39,466 bases of DNA, taken from contig DAOTVS010000238.1 of the NCBI GenBank assembly GCA_034436375.1, forward strand, positions 1 through 39,466. Direction: 5' to 3'. The notes beneath the pieces were generated by a model. That model made no database searches. It saw nothing but the letters and a program-made list of their open reading frames with translations, and had not been told where the DNA came from. The DNA is from DAOTVS01 sp034436375 (GTDB lineage Bacteria; Chloroflexota; Anaerolineae; SpSt-313). A program made the position numbers and the translations under genes. This document shows positions 8,066 to 16,115 of this stretch, piece by piece; within the stretch, counting starts at the first letter, position 1; each line of letters opens with the position of its first letter.

Positions 8066-8779
8066 ATGTTCTGGAAGCAAAAGGCGCAATCGGTTCCGGA
8101 GGAGGCGCCTCTATGGCTGAGCGTGGGCGCGGATGATCTCTGCGGCTTTGCGGGGCCGGCTGTGCGTTCGTTGCGCCACATGCTGACGGGCCTTGTGTGC
8201 CGGGGCATGCTGCCGCCGCGCCTTTCCCTGGTGGCGGCGGCCCGCGCAGAGGGGGTGAGCTATGCAACACTCGCCCTGGGCGCGTTGGCGGCTGCCGATC
8301 TGTCGCGTCGCACCTGTGTCGTGGAGCTGAACTGGCGGTGGCCCGTGTTGCCCGGCCTGTTGGGCCAGGCCGCAGGCCCTGGCCTGGCGGCCTGGCTGGC
8401 AGGCCGCGCCGAGCTCGATGACGTGTTGGTGCCCGCGAGCCCCTCGGGGCTCTGGCTTCTTCCGGCCGGAGCGCTGCCCGCCGTAGAGCAAGCAGCCGCC
8501 GCCCGCAGCGACCGCCTGCGGGCGCTGGCGGCGCAACTGTCGGAGCGCTTTGAGCACGTGTTTTTCGATGTGCCGGCCGTGTTGGCCACCAGCGATGCCA
8601 TCCCCCTGGCTTCATTGGGTGACGCCTGCTGCCTGGTCGTGCGCCAGGGGGCAACGCCGGCTGGCAGTCTGCGCCGCACTTTGGCTGACGTGAGCCATCT
8701 CAAGGTCCTCGGCGTGATTATGAACCGGGTGCGCATGGCCATGCCCCTTGGCCTGCTGCGCCTTGTGCAGCAGGGCTAG
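8066..8779 (+). CDS. Degenerate BY-kinase-like (CpsD/CapB) P-loop protein
   Basis: A 237-residue protein with the fold signature of bacterial tyrosine kinases of the CpsD/CapB/Wzc-C type, but without their catalytic residues. The Walker A region at residues 57-66 reads AAARAEGVSY, where family members have PGEGKST, so the nucleotide-binding Lys is Val. The Walker A' segment (VVELNWRWP) lacks both acidic residues of LIDADLRRP. Walker B is largely kept (HVFFDVPAV, Asp168). There is no C-terminal Tyr cluster. It probably cannot phosphorylate and may be a structural partner of the Wzz-like protein. The start at 8066 follows AAGGGGG; the longer frame from 7997 lies inside the flippase gene. Confidence 0.75.
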   Translation: MFWKQKAQSVPEEAPLWLSVGADDLCGFAGPAVRSLRHMLTGLVCRGMLPPRLSLVAAARAEGVSYATLALGALAAADLSRRTCVVELNWRWPVLPGLLGQAAGPGLAAWLAGRAELDDVLVPASPSGLWLLPAGALPAVEQAAAARSDRLRALAAQLSERFEHVFFDVPAVLATSDAIPLASLGDACCLVVRQGATPAGSLRRTLADVSHLKVLGVIMNRVRMAMPLGLLRLVQQG

Positions 8780-8789
8780 GAGGGGTCGG

Positions 8790-8933
8790 GTGAAACTGTT
8801 CGCCGGCTTTGTCGTGTTCTGCTTTCTGCTGGGTACGGCGCTGGATTCGTGGCAGCAGCATCGGCGCGTGGCGCTCTTGGGGAGCATCTGTGTGGGCGTT
8901 TGTATCGGCTATTTCTTTCTGCACCAGATCTAG
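8790..8933 (+). CDS. Small membrane protein
   Basis: A 47-residue hydrophobic protein starting with GTG, placed by a strong AGGAGGGG about five bases upstream and 10 bases after the preceding stop. Two hydrophobic stretches (residues about 3-17 and 26-45) flank a charged DSWQQHRR loop, so it may be a two-helix membrane peptide. No family recognised. Its place between the kinase-like gene and the polymerase, and its good ribosome-binding site, argue that it is real; its codon use fits its neighbours. Confidence 0.6.
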   Translation: MKLFAGFVVFCFLLGTALDSWQQHRRVALLGSICVGVCIGYFFLHQI

Positions 8934-8942
8934 GGTATCGGT

Positions 8943-10475
8943 ATGCTGAATTCCCTTGCCGCATCGTGGGCTGCCCCCGCCGTCAGTGGCCAGGCGCGCC
9001 GTTCGACCTGGCGCGAAAGGGCCTGGCCTTTGGGCGCTGCGGCTATCGCTGCGCTCCTGGGCCTGGCCACGCTGCAGAATGGCCCCAGCCCGGCTCTGAT
9101 TGGTTGGCTGATCTACGCCGTGGGGGCGCTGGCCATACTCTATCGGCCGCGCTATGGGGTTTATCTGATCGTCTTTTTCTCGCTGCTGGGCGACGGGGTC
9201 CTGATGCCCTGGTACCCCTTTAACAAGAACCTGTCCAGCGCCGAGTCGCTCTTTTTCCTTCAGGATGCGCTCATCGTCAGCCCCCTGGAGATCTATCTCG
9301 TGCTCACACTGGCCTCCTGGCTGGTGCGCGGCGCTCTGACGCGCCGCCTGCGCCTGTACCGGGGGCCGCTTTTCTGGCCGGCGGCCGTGTTTATTGGCTT
9401 TATTGCCCTGGGGCTGGCTTACGGTATCGGGCGACATGGCAACGTCAATATCGCCCTCTGGGAGGCGCGCCCCATCTTCTACCTGCCCCTCATGCTGGTG
9501 CTGGCGGGCAACCTGCTGGAAACGCCGGCGCAGGTGAATACCCTGCTCTGGGCGGCCATGACGGCCCTTTGGCTCGAGGGGGTAGTGGGCAACGCCTACT
9601 TTGCCTTTACCCTGCGGGGTGATCTATACCGGGTGGAAGCGATTACCGAGCATTCGGCGGCCATCCACATGAATACCCTGTTTGTGCTGCTGATTGCCTC
9701 GTGGTTGCTCAGGGCTTCCCGGCGCAAGCGTGTGCTGTTGCTTTTCATGGCGCCCAGTGTGCTCCTGACCTATTTGGTGACGCAGCGGCGGGCGGCTTTC
9801 CTGACGCTGGCCATTGCGCTGGCGCTGATCGCCATTGTGCTGTTTCGGGCGAACAGGCGCTCCTTTGCCCTGATCGTGCCGCCCCTGGCGGTGCTCGGCG
9901 TGATCTATCTGGTGGCCTTTTGGCATTCCACGGGCGCACTGGGATTGCCGGCCCAGGCCATCCGCTCCGTCATCGGCTCCGATACCACAGCCCGCTATGA
10001 GTCTTCCAATGCCTACCGGGTGATCGAGAACATCAACAACAGTTTCACCGTCCATGCCGCCCCTCTGACGGGTGTGGGGTTTGGCCACAAGTTCTACATG
10101 ATCGTGCCCCAGCCCGACATCAGCTTTTTCGTCTGGTGGGAATACATCACCCACAACTCGGTGATCTGGATCTGGATGCAGGCGGGGGTGGGCGGTTTCC
10201 TCTCTCTGCTCTTCCTGGTGGGATGGGCGATCCTGGTAGGGACGCGCGCTCTGTGGCGCATGCCCGGTGGGGACCTGAGGGCCGTGGCGCTCACGGCCAC
10301 GCTGTACGTGATCATGCACTTTACCTACGCCTATGTCGACATGTCGTGGGATACCCAGAGCATGGTCTACCTGGGCGCGATGATGGGCATTTTGGGCGGC
10401 CTGGAGGCGATGGTGAAAAGCAAGCCGGCGGTCGGGGCCGGGGCGCCGGGGCCGGTGGAAGCGCCATGGCTGTGA
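8943..10475 (+). CDS. Wzy/O-antigen-ligase-like polymerase
   Basis: A 510-residue polytopic membrane protein of the O-antigen ligase/polymerase (WaaL/Wzy) superfamily, with about 10-12 hydrophobic helices. Between the central helices are the large extracytoplasmic loop (about residues 335-405) and a HNSVIWIWMQAG segment resembling the family's HN...W loop motif. It would polymerise or ligate the repeat units exported by the flippase. It starts 9 bases after the small membrane gene, with a weak ribosome-binding site (TAGGG), and overlaps the next gene by 10 bases. Confidence 0.8.
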   Translation: MLNSLAASWAAPAVSGQARRSTWRERAWPLGAAAIAALLGLATLQNGPSPALIGWLIYAVGALAILYRPRYGVYLIVFFSLLGDGVLMPWYPFNKNLSSAESLFFLQDALIVSPLEIYLVLTLASWLVRGALTRRLRLYRGPLFWPAAVFIGFIALGLAYGIGRHGNVNIALWEARPIFYLPLMLVLAGNLLETPAQVNTLLWAAMTALWLEGVVGNAYFAFTLRGDLYRVEAITEHSAAIHMNTLFVLLIASWLLRASRRKRVLLLFMAPSVLLTYLVTQRRAAFLTLAIALALIAIVLFRANRRSFALIVPPLAVLGVIYLVAFWHSTGALGLPAQAIRSVIGSDTTARYESSNAYRVIENINNSFTVHAAPLTGVGFGHKFYMIVPQPDISFFVWWEYITHNSVIWIWMQAGVGGFLSLLFLVGWAILVGTRALWRMPGGDLRAVALTATLYVIMHFTYAYVDMSWDTQSMVYLGAMMGILGGLEAMVKSKPAVGAGAPGPVEAPWL

Positions 10476-11053
10476 GCGCGCTCAAGCGCCTCTGGGGCGA
10501 TGAGTTGGGCCCCCTGCAGCCCCGCCTGCTGCTGGTTCAGCTCTTGGTGGCGCCCTTCCCGCCCTACACCGGCGGGCGCATGCGCGCGCTGGCCCTGCGC
10601 CTGGCGGGGTTTTCCATTGGGCAGGGCACGCTCTTTTGGGGATTGCCGGCGATCTGTGGCGAGGGTGACCTGCGGCCGCGCCTCTGTGTTGGCAGCCACG
10701 TGTGGATCAACGTGGGCGGTTTTTGGGATTTGGGCGCTATGGTGACCATCGGTGACCGGGTAGCGATCGGCCAGCAGGTGATGATCCTCACCGGCACGCA
10801 TCAGGTAGGGGGGGCCGAACGGCGCGCGGGGCCCTTTGTCGCCCGCCCGGTGCGGATCGGGGTCGGCGCCTGGCTGGGCGCTCGCTGCACGCTCTTGCCG
10901 GGTGTGACGGTAGGCGAGGGGGCCATCGTGGCGGCGGGGGCAGTCGTGACCTGCGATGTGCCGCCACACACATTGGTGGCTGGGGTGCCTGCAAGGGTGA
11001 TCCGCGCGCTGGACCCCGGCCTCGGGGAGGGCCTGCCGGGTGAGGCTTGCTGA
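10466..11053 (+). CDS. Hexapeptide-repeat acyltransferase (LbH)
   Basis: A 195-residue left-handed beta-helix acetyltransferase of the WcaF/NodL/maltose-acetyltransferase type. Hexapeptide coils run from about residue 70 to 170 (for example VTIGDRVAIGQQVMILTG and VGEGAIVAAGAVV), with the conserved TGTH catalytic-type His and a closing VAGVPARVIR. It probably O-acetylates a sugar or lipid-linked intermediate. The start at 10466 overlaps the polymerase end. The frame is open further upstream, but that lies inside the polymerase. Confidence 0.85.
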   Translation: MAVSALKRLWGDELGPLQPRLLLVQLLVAPFPPYTGGRMRALALRLAGFSIGQGTLFWGLPAICGEGDLRPRLCVGSHVWINVGGFWDLGAMVTIGDRVAIGQQVMILTGTHQVGGAERRAGPFVARPVRIGVGAWLGARCTLLPGVTVGEGAIVAAGAVVTCDVPPHTLVAGVPARVIRALDPGLGEGLPGEAC

Positions 11054-11576
11054 CCTGTGGGGCAATGGCTGGGCGGTGCTGCGCGCCCGCTGGTATTTGC
11101 GCCGGGCCACGTATATCGGGAGCCGCGTGCGTGTATGGGGACGCCCGGCGGTCAGAAACGATGGCGTGCTGATCGTGGGCGACCACGTGCGCCTGTGCGC
11201 CACCATTGCCCGGCTGGAGCTGGCGGTGGAAGCGGGGGGCAGGCTGGAGATCGGCTATGGCGCGTTCATCAACTATGGCACCTCGGTGGCTGCGAGCAGG
11301 CTGGTGCGCATCGGTGCGCACTGCCAGATCGGCACCCATGTGCTCATGATGGATAACGATTTCCACTGCCTCGAGCCTGAGCGGCGACAGGAACGGCCCG
11401 AGTCGCTACCCATCATCCTGGAGGAAAACGTCTGGTTGGGAGCGCGGGTGATTGTGCTGCGCGGTGTGACCATCGGTGCGGGCTCGGTGATCGGCGCCGG
11501 CAGCGTCGTCACGCACGACATTCCACCCCGCACGCTGGCCGTCGGCGCCCCGGCGCGAGTCATCAGGCGCCTCTGA
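11040..11576 (+). CDS. Hexapeptide-repeat acyltransferase (LbH), second
   Basis: A 178-residue LbH acetyltransferase. It has the coil segment IGYGAFINYGTSVAASR, the MMDNDFH motif containing the presumed catalytic His, IGAGSVIGAGSVVTHDI, and a closing VGAPARVIRRL. It starts with GTG inside the end of the preceding gene, with GGGGAGGG about 9 bases upstream. The two adjacent acetyltransferases are not close copies; they likely modify different positions or sugars. Confidence 0.85.
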   Translation: MRLADLWGNGWAVLRARWYLRRATYIGSRVRVWGRPAVRNDGVLIVGDHVRLCATIARLELAVEAGGRLEIGYGAFINYGTSVAASRLVRIGAHCQIGTHVLMMDNDFHCLEPERRQERPESLPIILEENVWLGARVIVLRGVTIGAGSVIGAGSVVTHDIPPRTLAVGAPARVIRRL

Positions 11577-11597
11577 TCGCTAAAGGGAGTCTGTATC

Positions 11598-12653
11598 ATG
11601 CCATCTGTACGTGAGTTGGGCAAGGAGGACTGGGCCGCATGGGATCAGCTGGTGGCCGCCTCGCCACAGGGCAATGTCTTTATGCGCAGTGACTGGCTGC
11701 AAATGCTCTGTGAGACCGAGCCGGGCCTCCAGTTGCTGCATCTGGGCTGTTTTTCCGATGCGGGCAGCCTGATAGGCGGGCTGGCTATGCCCTACACCGT
11801 GCAATGCGGCCTCAAGCTGGCAGCGCCGGTCGAGTTCTTTTACCACAACAGCGTGCTGCTGGCGCCCCCGCAGCGGCGGAGCACGGCCGCCATTGTGCGT
11901 GAGCAGAGCCATGTCGTGGCCGACCTGGCCGGGGAGCTGGCCCGGCGCCTCCACTATGCCAGGAGCGAGCTGCACCCGGCCTTTCGTGATGTGCGCATGT
12001 TCCTCTATGCCGGCTGGCAGGTAGAGACCGTCTATACTCACATCTGGCGCATGACGGATACCGAACAGACGTGGATGAGCATGACCCGCGAGAAGCGCCG
12101 GCAGATCAAGGCAGCCAGCCGCAACTATACTTTCACGGTTGAGGGCGAGCAGGCGCTCGATGATTTCCTGGCCCTCTATCGAGAGACAATGCGCAAATTC
12201 TACTGGTGGCCTTCACCCGAGTGGGAGGCGCGCTTCCGCTGTCGCTTTCAATGGATGCGCGCCTGCGATGGCTGCCGCCTCTATACTGCCCGCACCCCCG
12301 AAGGCGCCCTGCATGCCGGGGTCGTTGCCCTCCTCAGCCGTGAGGACCACACGGCCTACCTCTGGCGCCTGGGCTCTGCGCGCGTTTCGGCTGAGACGGG
12401 CCTGGTGCCCGCCCTCTATTGGCAGGCAGCCTGCGACCTGGCGCAGGAGTTCGAGCAGGTTGACCTGGGGGGCTCGCCTGAGGTCACCCTGAACACCTTC
12501 AAGGATTACCTGGGCGCCGAGGCGGCGCAACACTTTGTGGTCAGCCATCGCTCCAGCCCCCGCAAGCTGGCGGCCCTCGAGCAGGGCATGTTGCTCAAGG
12601 ATAAGCTGTATTCAGCGGGCATGCAGCTCAGGGACCGGTGGCAGCGGAAATGA
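11598..12653 (+). CDS. FemAB/CelD-like GNAT-fold protein
   Basis: A 351-residue protein of the FemAB-like double-GNAT group (Acetyltransf_6) seen in exopolysaccharide loci. Recognisable parts are the N-terminal WDQLVAASPQGNVFMRSDWL, the basic TREKRRQIKAASRNY segment near residue 165 and the C-terminal EQVDLGGSPEVTLNTFKDYLGA. Relatives transfer aminoacyl or acyl groups onto wall or polysaccharide precursors; the donor here is unknown. AAAGGGAG lies upstream of ATG 11598, and the stop overlaps the next start (ATGA). Confidence 0.8.
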   Translation: MPSVRELGKEDWAAWDQLVAASPQGNVFMRSDWLQMLCETEPGLQLLHLGCFSDAGSLIGGLAMPYTVQCGLKLAAPVEFFYHNSVLLAPPQRRSTAAIVREQSHVVADLAGELARRLHYARSELHPAFRDVRMFLYAGWQVETVYTHIWRMTDTEQTWMSMTREKRRQIKAASRNYTFTVEGEQALDDFLALYRETMRKFYWWPSPEWEARFRCRFQWMRACDGCRLYTARTPEGALHAGVVALLSREDHTAYLWRLGSARVSAETGLVPALYWQAACDLAQEFEQVDLGGSPEVTLNTFKDYLGAEAAQHFVVSHRSSPRKLAALEQGMLLKDKLYSAGMQLRDRWQRK

Positions 12654-13660
12654 CGCCGTGCGTCAGCATCGTCATGCCGACCTACAACCGTCTGGAGCGC
12701 TTGAAGGCGGTGTTGGGCGCCCTGGGCCGGCAGACCTACCCGTCCTCTGCGTTCGAGGTCATCATCGTCTCCGATGGCTGCACCGATGGTACTGATGCTT
12801 ACCTGCAGGCGCTGCAGCCCCCGTTTACCCTGCACTTTCTGCAGCAGCGAAATCAGGGCCCCGCTGCGGCCCGTAATCTGGGGGTGACCTGCGCCCGGGG
12901 TGAGATCGTGCTGTTCCTGGACGATGATGTGGTTCCCTGCCCCGAGCTGGTGGCGGAGCACATGCGGGTGCATGAAGGGAGCCCGGGTGACCTGATCGTA
13001 TTGGGCCCGATGCTCTTGCCTCGCGATTACCGGCTGGAGCCCTGGGTGCGATGGGAGCAGGAGATGCTCGGCAAACAATACGATCACATGCTGCAGGGAC
13101 ACTGGGCGCCCACCGCACGCCAATTCTACACCGGTAACACCTCGCTGGCGCGTGCGCATCTGCTGGCGGCGGGCGGCTTTGACCCTCACTTCCGCCGGGC
13201 GGAGGATGTGGAGCTGGCCTATCGGCTGGCCGAGCGCGGCCTGCGCTTTGTCTTTGTCCCTCAGGCCATTGGCTATCACTATGCCCAGCGCAGCCTGGAA
13301 TCGTGGCTGGAGATTCCCTATTTATATGGACGCAATGACCTGATCTTTGCCCGCGACAAGGGGCATCGCTGGCTCCTGCCGACTATTCTATACGAGTTCC
13401 AGGGCCGTCACGCCCTGGTGCGGGCCCTCACGCGGCTGTGCCTGGGCCGGGCGCGGCTGAGCAGGCTGGCCATTGCGGGCCTGAGGGGGGTGGCCGCGCT
13501 GACGGATTCCTTTGGCCTGACGCGGCCGGCGCGCCTGGCCTATAGCGGCATCTTTAACCTGCGCTACTATCAGGGCCTGGCTGAGGGGCTCGGCGGCCGG
13601 GATCGCTTTTTCGCCCTGGTCGCTCAGGCGGCGCCGCAGGCGGCTCAGGAGAAGATCTGA
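12650..13660 (+). CDS. Family 2 glycosyltransferase
   Basis: A 336-residue GT-A enzyme. The N-terminus has the GT2 signature VSIVMPTYNR. LFLDDDVV at residues 88-95 carries the DxD metal/nucleotide site, and RRAEDVELAYRL near residue 184 carries the ED motif with the general base. A C-terminal extension of about 110 residues may contact the membrane. ATG 12650 overlaps the previous stop; an in-frame GTG at 12638 is possible but lacks a ribosome-binding site. It probably adds a sugar to the lipid-linked repeat. Confidence 0.88.
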   Translation: MTPCVSIVMPTYNRLERLKAVLGALGRQTYPSSAFEVIIVSDGCTDGTDAYLQALQPPFTLHFLQQRNQGPAAARNLGVTCARGEIVLFLDDDVVPCPELVAEHMRVHEGSPGDLIVLGPMLLPRDYRLEPWVRWEQEMLGKQYDHMLQGHWAPTARQFYTGNTSLARAHLLAAGGFDPHFRRAEDVELAYRLAERGLRFVFVPQAIGYHYAQRSLESWLEIPYLYGRNDLIFARDKGHRWLLPTILYEFQGRHALVRALTRLCLGRARLSRLAIAGLRGVAALTDSFGLTRPARLAYSGIFNLRYYQGLAEGLGGRDRFFALVAQAAPQAAQEKI

Positions 13661-14199
13661 TGTTTGACCTCTTCAAACAGGATGTGCAGCGCTGGCTCAT
13701 TCCGGGCCAGGTGGCCGACCCGGCAGCGGTCACCCTGGGGCAGACGATCGCTCTGCTGTACCGCCATCTGCCCCTGCGCGCTATGGCCTGGTTCCGCCTG
13801 GGCTCCTGGTGCAAGCGGCGGGGCATCCCCGGTCTGCCGGGGATCATCCAGCGGCGCATCTACCGCCGGTACGGCCTCGAGATCTCTTGCGGCGCCGATA
13901 TTGGCGGGGGGCTGTATATCCCGCACCCGGTCGGGACGGTGATCGCGGTCAGGCGCATGGGGTCCAACTGCAGTATCATTGCCGCGGCCACACTGGGCAT
14001 GCGCAACAAGTGGGAGTTTCCCGAGATTGGTGACAATGTGTTCATCGGCGCCGGGGCGCGCATTCTGGGGGGAATCACGGTAGGCGATGGTGCGGTCGTG
14101 GGGGCCAATGCCGTGGTGATCGAATCGGTGCCGGCCGGCGCCACGGTAGCCGGTGTGCCTGCCAGGGTTATCCGTATGCGCGGTCGGCCAACGGAGTAG
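13660..14199 (+). CDS. Serine O-acetyltransferase-like LbH protein
   Basis: A 179-residue protein of the CysE-like acetyltransferase family in its short form. It has an N-terminal helical part (LFKQDVQRWL..., YRHLPLRAMAWFRL), then hexapeptide coils with LEISCGADIGGGLYIPHP and the IGAGARILGGITVGDGAVVG core. Similar short proteins sit in many exopolysaccharide clusters (for example epsC-like), where sugar or serine acetylation is proposed. It is coupled to the GT2 gene by a TGATG overlap. The exact substrate is undecided. Confidence 0.82.
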   Translation: MFDLFKQDVQRWLIPGQVADPAAVTLGQTIALLYRHLPLRAMAWFRLGSWCKRRGIPGLPGIIQRRIYRRYGLEISCGADIGGGLYIPHPVGTVIAVRRMGSNCSIIAAATLGMRNKWEFPEIGDNVFIGAGARILGGITVGDGAVVGANAVVIESVPAGATVAGVPARVIRMRGRPTE

Positions 14200-14205
14200 C
14201 AGCGC

Positions 14206-14982
14206 ATGGCGAAGAAGCTTCAATTGACTCTGGCGGGAGGCCTCTTGTTGCTGGTGAGCTGTACGCCGGCAGCCGTGGTGCCCGCGTTGCCGCCCACCGT
14301 TTCTCCTCTTTTCAGCCGGGGCCAGGGGGCGACGCCCACGGCCGCTGCGCCGGTCTCGACCGGCGTGCCCGGGTTGGCTGTCGCGACGGTGGCGCCTGCG
14401 CCCCCTTCTGCCGAGCCGCAGCCTACACGCACAGCGGAAATGGTCGAGGTGCCCATCTACGATGAGGGGCTGGACCCCGCCTGGAGCGTGGAGCACAGTG
14501 CGTCTATGCGGATCGATCTGAACGCAGCCCCGTCTCACAGCGGCCAGAAGGCGATTGCCCTGACGCCCGAAGCCGACTATGCCACGCTCTACTTTACGGT
14601 GCGCGAGCAGAGCAAGCAGGCTTTCCCGCAGGATCGGGTGTTGGGCGCTCAATTCTGGCTTTACAGCGGCGATGCCCCGCTGGACCCCGCGGATGTGGCG
14701 GTGACGATCGTGGGCTCGAACGCCTATCCCTATTGGCTGGCGGGGGACCATTCGGTGCCGTTGGATGCGGGGCGCGAGTTCTCAGAGACGCGGCTCTACG
14801 ATCTGGGCTTTAATCGCACCATTCCGGCGGCGACATGGGAAGAAGTGACCGTCTGGCTGGACGATCTGCTCTATCAGGCCGATGCCCGGTATGTGACCGG
14901 GCTCTATCTCAAGACCGATGCGGGGTTCCGGCGCACGCTGTATGTGGATCAGGTGGCCCTGCTAGAGGCGCCAGCGCCATGA
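14206..14982 (+). CDS. Secreted lipoprotein with beta-sandwich domain
   Basis: A 258-residue protein with a short signal peptide and lipobox (LLVSC, Cys19), a Pro/Ala/Thr-rich linker to about residue 80, then a domain with the alternating pattern of a carbohydrate-binding-module-like jelly roll (YDEGLDPAWSV start, LYVDQVALLE end). No catalytic motif seen. Its place within the glycosyltransferase genes suggests it binds or organises the exported polysaccharide on the cell surface; this is inference. The stop overlaps the next start (ATGA). Confidence 0.7.
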   Translation: MAKKLQLTLAGGLLLLVSCTPAAVVPALPPTVSPLFSRGQGATPTAAAPVSTGVPGLAVATVAPAPPSAEPQPTRTAEMVEVPIYDEGLDPAWSVEHSASMRIDLNAAPSHSGQKAIALTPEADYATLYFTVREQSKQAFPQDRVLGAQFWLYSGDAPLDPADVAVTIVGSNAYPYWLAGDHSVPLDAGREFSETRLYDLGFNRTIPAATWEEVTVWLDDLLYQADARYVTGLYLKTDAGFRRTLYVDQVALLEAPAP

Positions 14983-16115
14983 CAGCGAGATCGGGGGGCG
15001 CGCGGATGACGCGATACCAGCTGGGGTTCATCCTGGAGCAGGCGCTGGGGCATGTGACCTATGCGCAGAACCTGCAGGCGAACATACAAGATCCGGAGGT
15101 CGAGGTCCATTGGGCCCTGATCCCCTTTGCGGCGCGCGGCCTGGCCTCTCACCTGCCCCTCTACCGCAGTAACTGGACCTTACGGGCGGGGCTGCGGGCG
15201 CGGCGCGCCCTGGCCCGCCTGGCCCGGCAGGCGCCCCTGGAGGCGCTTTTCTTTCATACGCAGGTGCCGGCCATCCTGGCGGCGGACTGGCTGGGCCGGC
15301 TGCCGGGCGTGGTCTCGCTCGATGCCACACCGTTGCAATATGATGAGCTGGGCGGTTTCTATGGCCACGGGCGAGGCAATCCCTGGGCGGAAGCCGCCAA
15401 GTGGCGCCTGGCGCGCCACTGCTTCCGGGCGGCGCGCCGACTGGTGACCTGGTCCGAGTGGGCGCGGCAGGGGCTAATCGGCGGCTATGGTGTGCCGGCT
15501 GACAAGATTACCGTCATTCCGCCGGGGGTCGACGTGCGCGCCTGGGCCCGCCCCCAGCCGCGCCGCGAGCACGACGGGCCCTGCCGGATCCTGTTCGTGG
15601 GGGGCGACCTGGAGCGCAAGGGCGGGTTGCTCTTGCTGGAGGCTTTTCGCGCCCTGCGGCCCCTGGGGGTGGAGCTGCACCTGGTGACGCGCGGCACCGT
15701 GCCTGCACAGGAAGGGCTCTATGTGTATCGGGATATGGAGCCCAATTCAGGCACGCTCAGGGCCCTCTACCATGCGTGCGATGTGTTCTGCCTGCCGACC
15801 TATGGCGATTGCCTCCCCATGGTCCTTTCCGAGGCAGGGGCAGCCGGGTTGCCCTGCGTATCCACACGGGTGGCCGGCATTCCCGAGATTGTGCGGGAGG
15901 GCGAGACGGGTTTCCTGACGCCGGCAGGCGATGCGTCCGCACTGACGGCGGCCCTGCGCCGCCTGGTAGAGGACCCTGCCCTGCGCCTGCGGCAGGGGGC
16001 GCGGGCAGTGGAGGTGGTGGCCGCCGATTTTAGCGCAGAGCGCAACGCCCAGCGGCTGGTAGATCTGCTCAAAGAGGTGGCCAGCGAGGGGCGGGCTACA
16101 CGGAGGCCCGGCTGA
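14979..16115 (+). CDS. Family 4 glycosyltransferase
   Basis: A 378-residue GT-B enzyme. The C-terminal donor domain has ILFVGGDLERKGGLLLLEAF, the acidic loop YGDCLPMVLSEAGAAGLPC and STRVAGIPEIVREGETGFL, all typical of GT4. ATG 14979 overlaps the lipoprotein stop; a second ATG at 15006 is also possible. Sugar specificity cannot be read from sequence. Confidence 0.88.
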   Translation: MTARSGGARMTRYQLGFILEQALGHVTYAQNLQANIQDPEVEVHWALIPFAARGLASHLPLYRSNWTLRAGLRARRALARLARQAPLEALFFHTQVPAILAADWLGRLPGVVSLDATPLQYDELGGFYGHGRGNPWAEAAKWRLARHCFRAARRLVTWSEWARQGLIGGYGVPADKITVIPPGVDVRAWARPQPRREHDGPCRILFVGGDLERKGGLLLLEAFRALRPLGVELHLVTRGTVPAQEGLYVYRDMEPNSGTLRALYHACDVFCLPTYGDCLPMVLSEAGAAGLPCVSTRVAGIPEIVREGETGFLTPAGDASALTAALRRLVEDPALRLRQGARAVEVVAADFSAERNAQRLVDLLKEVASEGRATRRPG

